Below, piece by piece: positions 61,905 to 64,000 of a stretch of 64,000 nt of DNA. Position 1 is the stretch's first letter. The number at the start of each line of letters is the position of its first letter. The position numbers and the translations under genes are program-made. This DNA is from Elysia chlorotica (Eukaryota; Mollusca; Gastropoda; Plakobranchidae): positions 35,646-99,645 of the forward strand of contig RQTK01001099.1 in the NCBI GenBank assembly GCA_003991915.1, in the 5' to 3' direction. Below the pieces are notes generated by a model. It was not told where the DNA came from and searched no databases. It saw nothing but the letters and a program-made list of their open reading frames with translations.

Positions 61905-62110
61905 GATAGATTTTGGTTGCAAGGGAGGGCCGGCAACTCAAACGGTTAGTGTTCTGGACTCAGAGCGGGAGGTTCGCAGTTCGAACCACAGCAGGTTTCC
62001 GTTTTCTCCGTGTAGGATAGTTTGAGAAATCTAAGAGACTTGGAGCTCATCAGACATTATGTGTTACATTTGGGTAATAGAGAATAAGACTTGCCAGGTT
62101 TTAATCCAAA
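61905..62110 (+). mobile_element. Third SINE-like element (tRNA-like head)
   Basis: Reads cggttagtgttctggactca, then gggaggttcgcagttcgaac, matching A- and B-box spacing. A different body follows, ending in a short caacaacaa-rich tail. Only one copy was seen here. Confidence 0.5.
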
Positions 62111-64000
62111 AAAACAACAACAACAAACAAACAAAAATACAGCAAAAGCAAAGATCCAAACAAACTTAGCTTTGTAATCATGAAGGAATATTTAATAATG
62201 TTATGTTCATTTCTAGAGTCGAGTGTGTACTACTATGGCTGGGATGATCATCTTCATTTCTACTTGGATCAAAACAATAATAGAGAATGCGATTTCACCA
62301 GGAGTTGTGTAAGTTAGTTTGACACCATGAGCTCCTCTACAGTACAACAGTGTCCGAGGTCGAGTGAGTAATGCTTAAGGCAACGATTCTAGTCTTTGAA
62401 AAATAACATGAAACCCAGACGGAAAAAACAGCAGTTTGTTCACAAGGAAATTGACAAAGTCAGAGATACCGTATAGAGAAAGGACATGTGAGATGCCCTA
62501 TTTTTTAGAGGAACAAGAATCCAGAGGAACTGTGTGGCGGTAGGACCTGTGTAAGACTATAGTACTATACCATGCAGGATTACTGTTGGGTGAGAAGATT
62601 AGGAGGCGAAGGGAAAAGCTGGCGACCCAAGGCGATTTCCGTAGCTTGGCGAGTCCCACCTGCGCAAAAAGATTTCACGGCTCGATGACCATGGAGCAAC
62701 AAAACTGAGCGTAGAATAGGAGTATCGATCCAGTGCATGCTGGTACTGTTCTGTCTTAAAGGGTTAACCTGAGATATATGTCCGTGTGCCATTGAGGTAC
62801 AGTTTATTTCACAAACTGCACTATTGCTGCGTGTTGCAGCATACTGATTATTATTTTTATTTTTTTTAATTTTTTATTTTTACAATTACAACAATCTTAG
62901 CGCGATTGATTTCGGCTTCTAGAAATAGAAGCTATAATTACCGATTGGTTGATTGGTTAATTGGTTGACTTCTTAATCCCAACGTCAGCCATTATGCTAT
63001 CATGGGCGAGTAAAAAAAACAAAAAATTAATATCAGGCAATTTTACGTGAGGCCACAATGAGGAAGAGCGTGGTTACCTACACTTATGTATTAGCTGGTC
63101 ACATGATACATGAACCAACTTGTATGGGTCTACATTTAACAAATATAAATTATTTCGATTTCGAGATTGAACTGGGTATCTCCCAAATAGACGCAAAATA
63201 GGGGTGCAGCGTACTTAGCATAACGATGTTTGTCATAATTCTATGTGATCAATCATCTTATTATGAATTAAAAGATTATTCTACCATAAAAAGATTATTA
63301 GAAAAACGCTTTGCATGGATATTGGTGATTGTATTGGACATTACATTGTTTTGATTTTCTGTTGGGTTGAATTAAATTAATCTCTATACTCAATCATAGC
63401 ATCGAATTAACAACAGTAAGCGTGCGAAAAAATATTGCGGTCTTGGAACGGATTTTGTGAGTTAAATGGGTGTGAGTTGTGATTCTGTAAGATATTCTTT
63501 TCTGTGTTTGATTGATGGAGTATTGAACAAAAATCACGATTGCAAAGTAATGCAATTTGACTTAAAATAACATCAATCTTTGTACAATGAACAACTGTAT
63601 TTTGCACTGTATAATAATAATATGAAGCCTTCCACAAAAAGAAGACAAAATAACCACGCATGGCAAAAATGTGTAGTCAGAGTAAAAGTGAACTACACAT
63701 GTATATCTTAGAACTATCGGACTCCTTCAGTACTCTTTACATTGAGTAGGCTGTCAGACTAAAAAAAAAAACCCACTACTACCACCACCACCACCAAAAA
63801 AACCTTCAAATGTCTCTAGCAGGCAATCTCACATAAATAATAATATGCTAAACCATAATGGAAATACTGTTTACCGTAGATCGCTGCTGGCATTGTAATG
63901 CTAAATAATGTCCGCGCGCTATTGAAAATGTGCCATGCAGAGAGACATGTTTGTGCTTCATACACGTATTTTGGTAGTTAATGCTAGGAAGGAAAGACTC

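Overview
The window reads as nuclear DNA of an invertebrate animal, most likely a mollusc (perhaps a gastropod). This rests on AT-rich introns, GT-AG split genes encoding animal protein families, many LINE remnants, tRNA-derived SINEs and very dense (TC)n microsatellites. Nothing bacterial was seen. I read exons by hand from both strands and checked that splice phases chain.

Three genes are supported. (1) Positions 236-12730, minus strand: PPIL2-like U-box/cyclophilin ubiquitin ligase. The start codon is inside the window and the last exons lie beyond the left edge. (2) Positions 15747-35970, plus strand: an INPP5K/INPP5J-like inositol polyphosphate 5-phosphatase with all catalytic motifs and most of a C-terminal SKICH domain. 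Its start codon lies about 3 kb from that of PPIL2, in divergent orientation. (3) Positions 46874-58397, minus strand: a 12-exon gene whose exon lengths sum to exactly 723 codons. I do not recognise the product.

The rest is mostly repeats. One 5-phosphatase intron holds a 1.4 kb TIR element, a SINE and an L1-like element with target-site duplication and a 642-base assembly gap. 40.7-44.7 kb is two head-to-tail LINE-derived blocks. One tRNA-derived SINE family recurs a dozen or more times. 59-64 kb holds microsatellites and SINEs but no gene that I can see.

The main discovery is a pattern: at least four, and probably six, minisatellites lie directly against splice junctions. In the clear cases each repeat unit carries a copy of that junction's own 5' or 3' splice-site sequence, sometimes with the neighbouring exon bases. 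It affects two unrelated genes on opposite strands. In the 5-phosphatase, the stretch between two such arrays also holds a hairpin insertion that supplies an in-frame stop, and the expected W-D-W-I-G-L-Y strand of the SKICH domain cannot be found.
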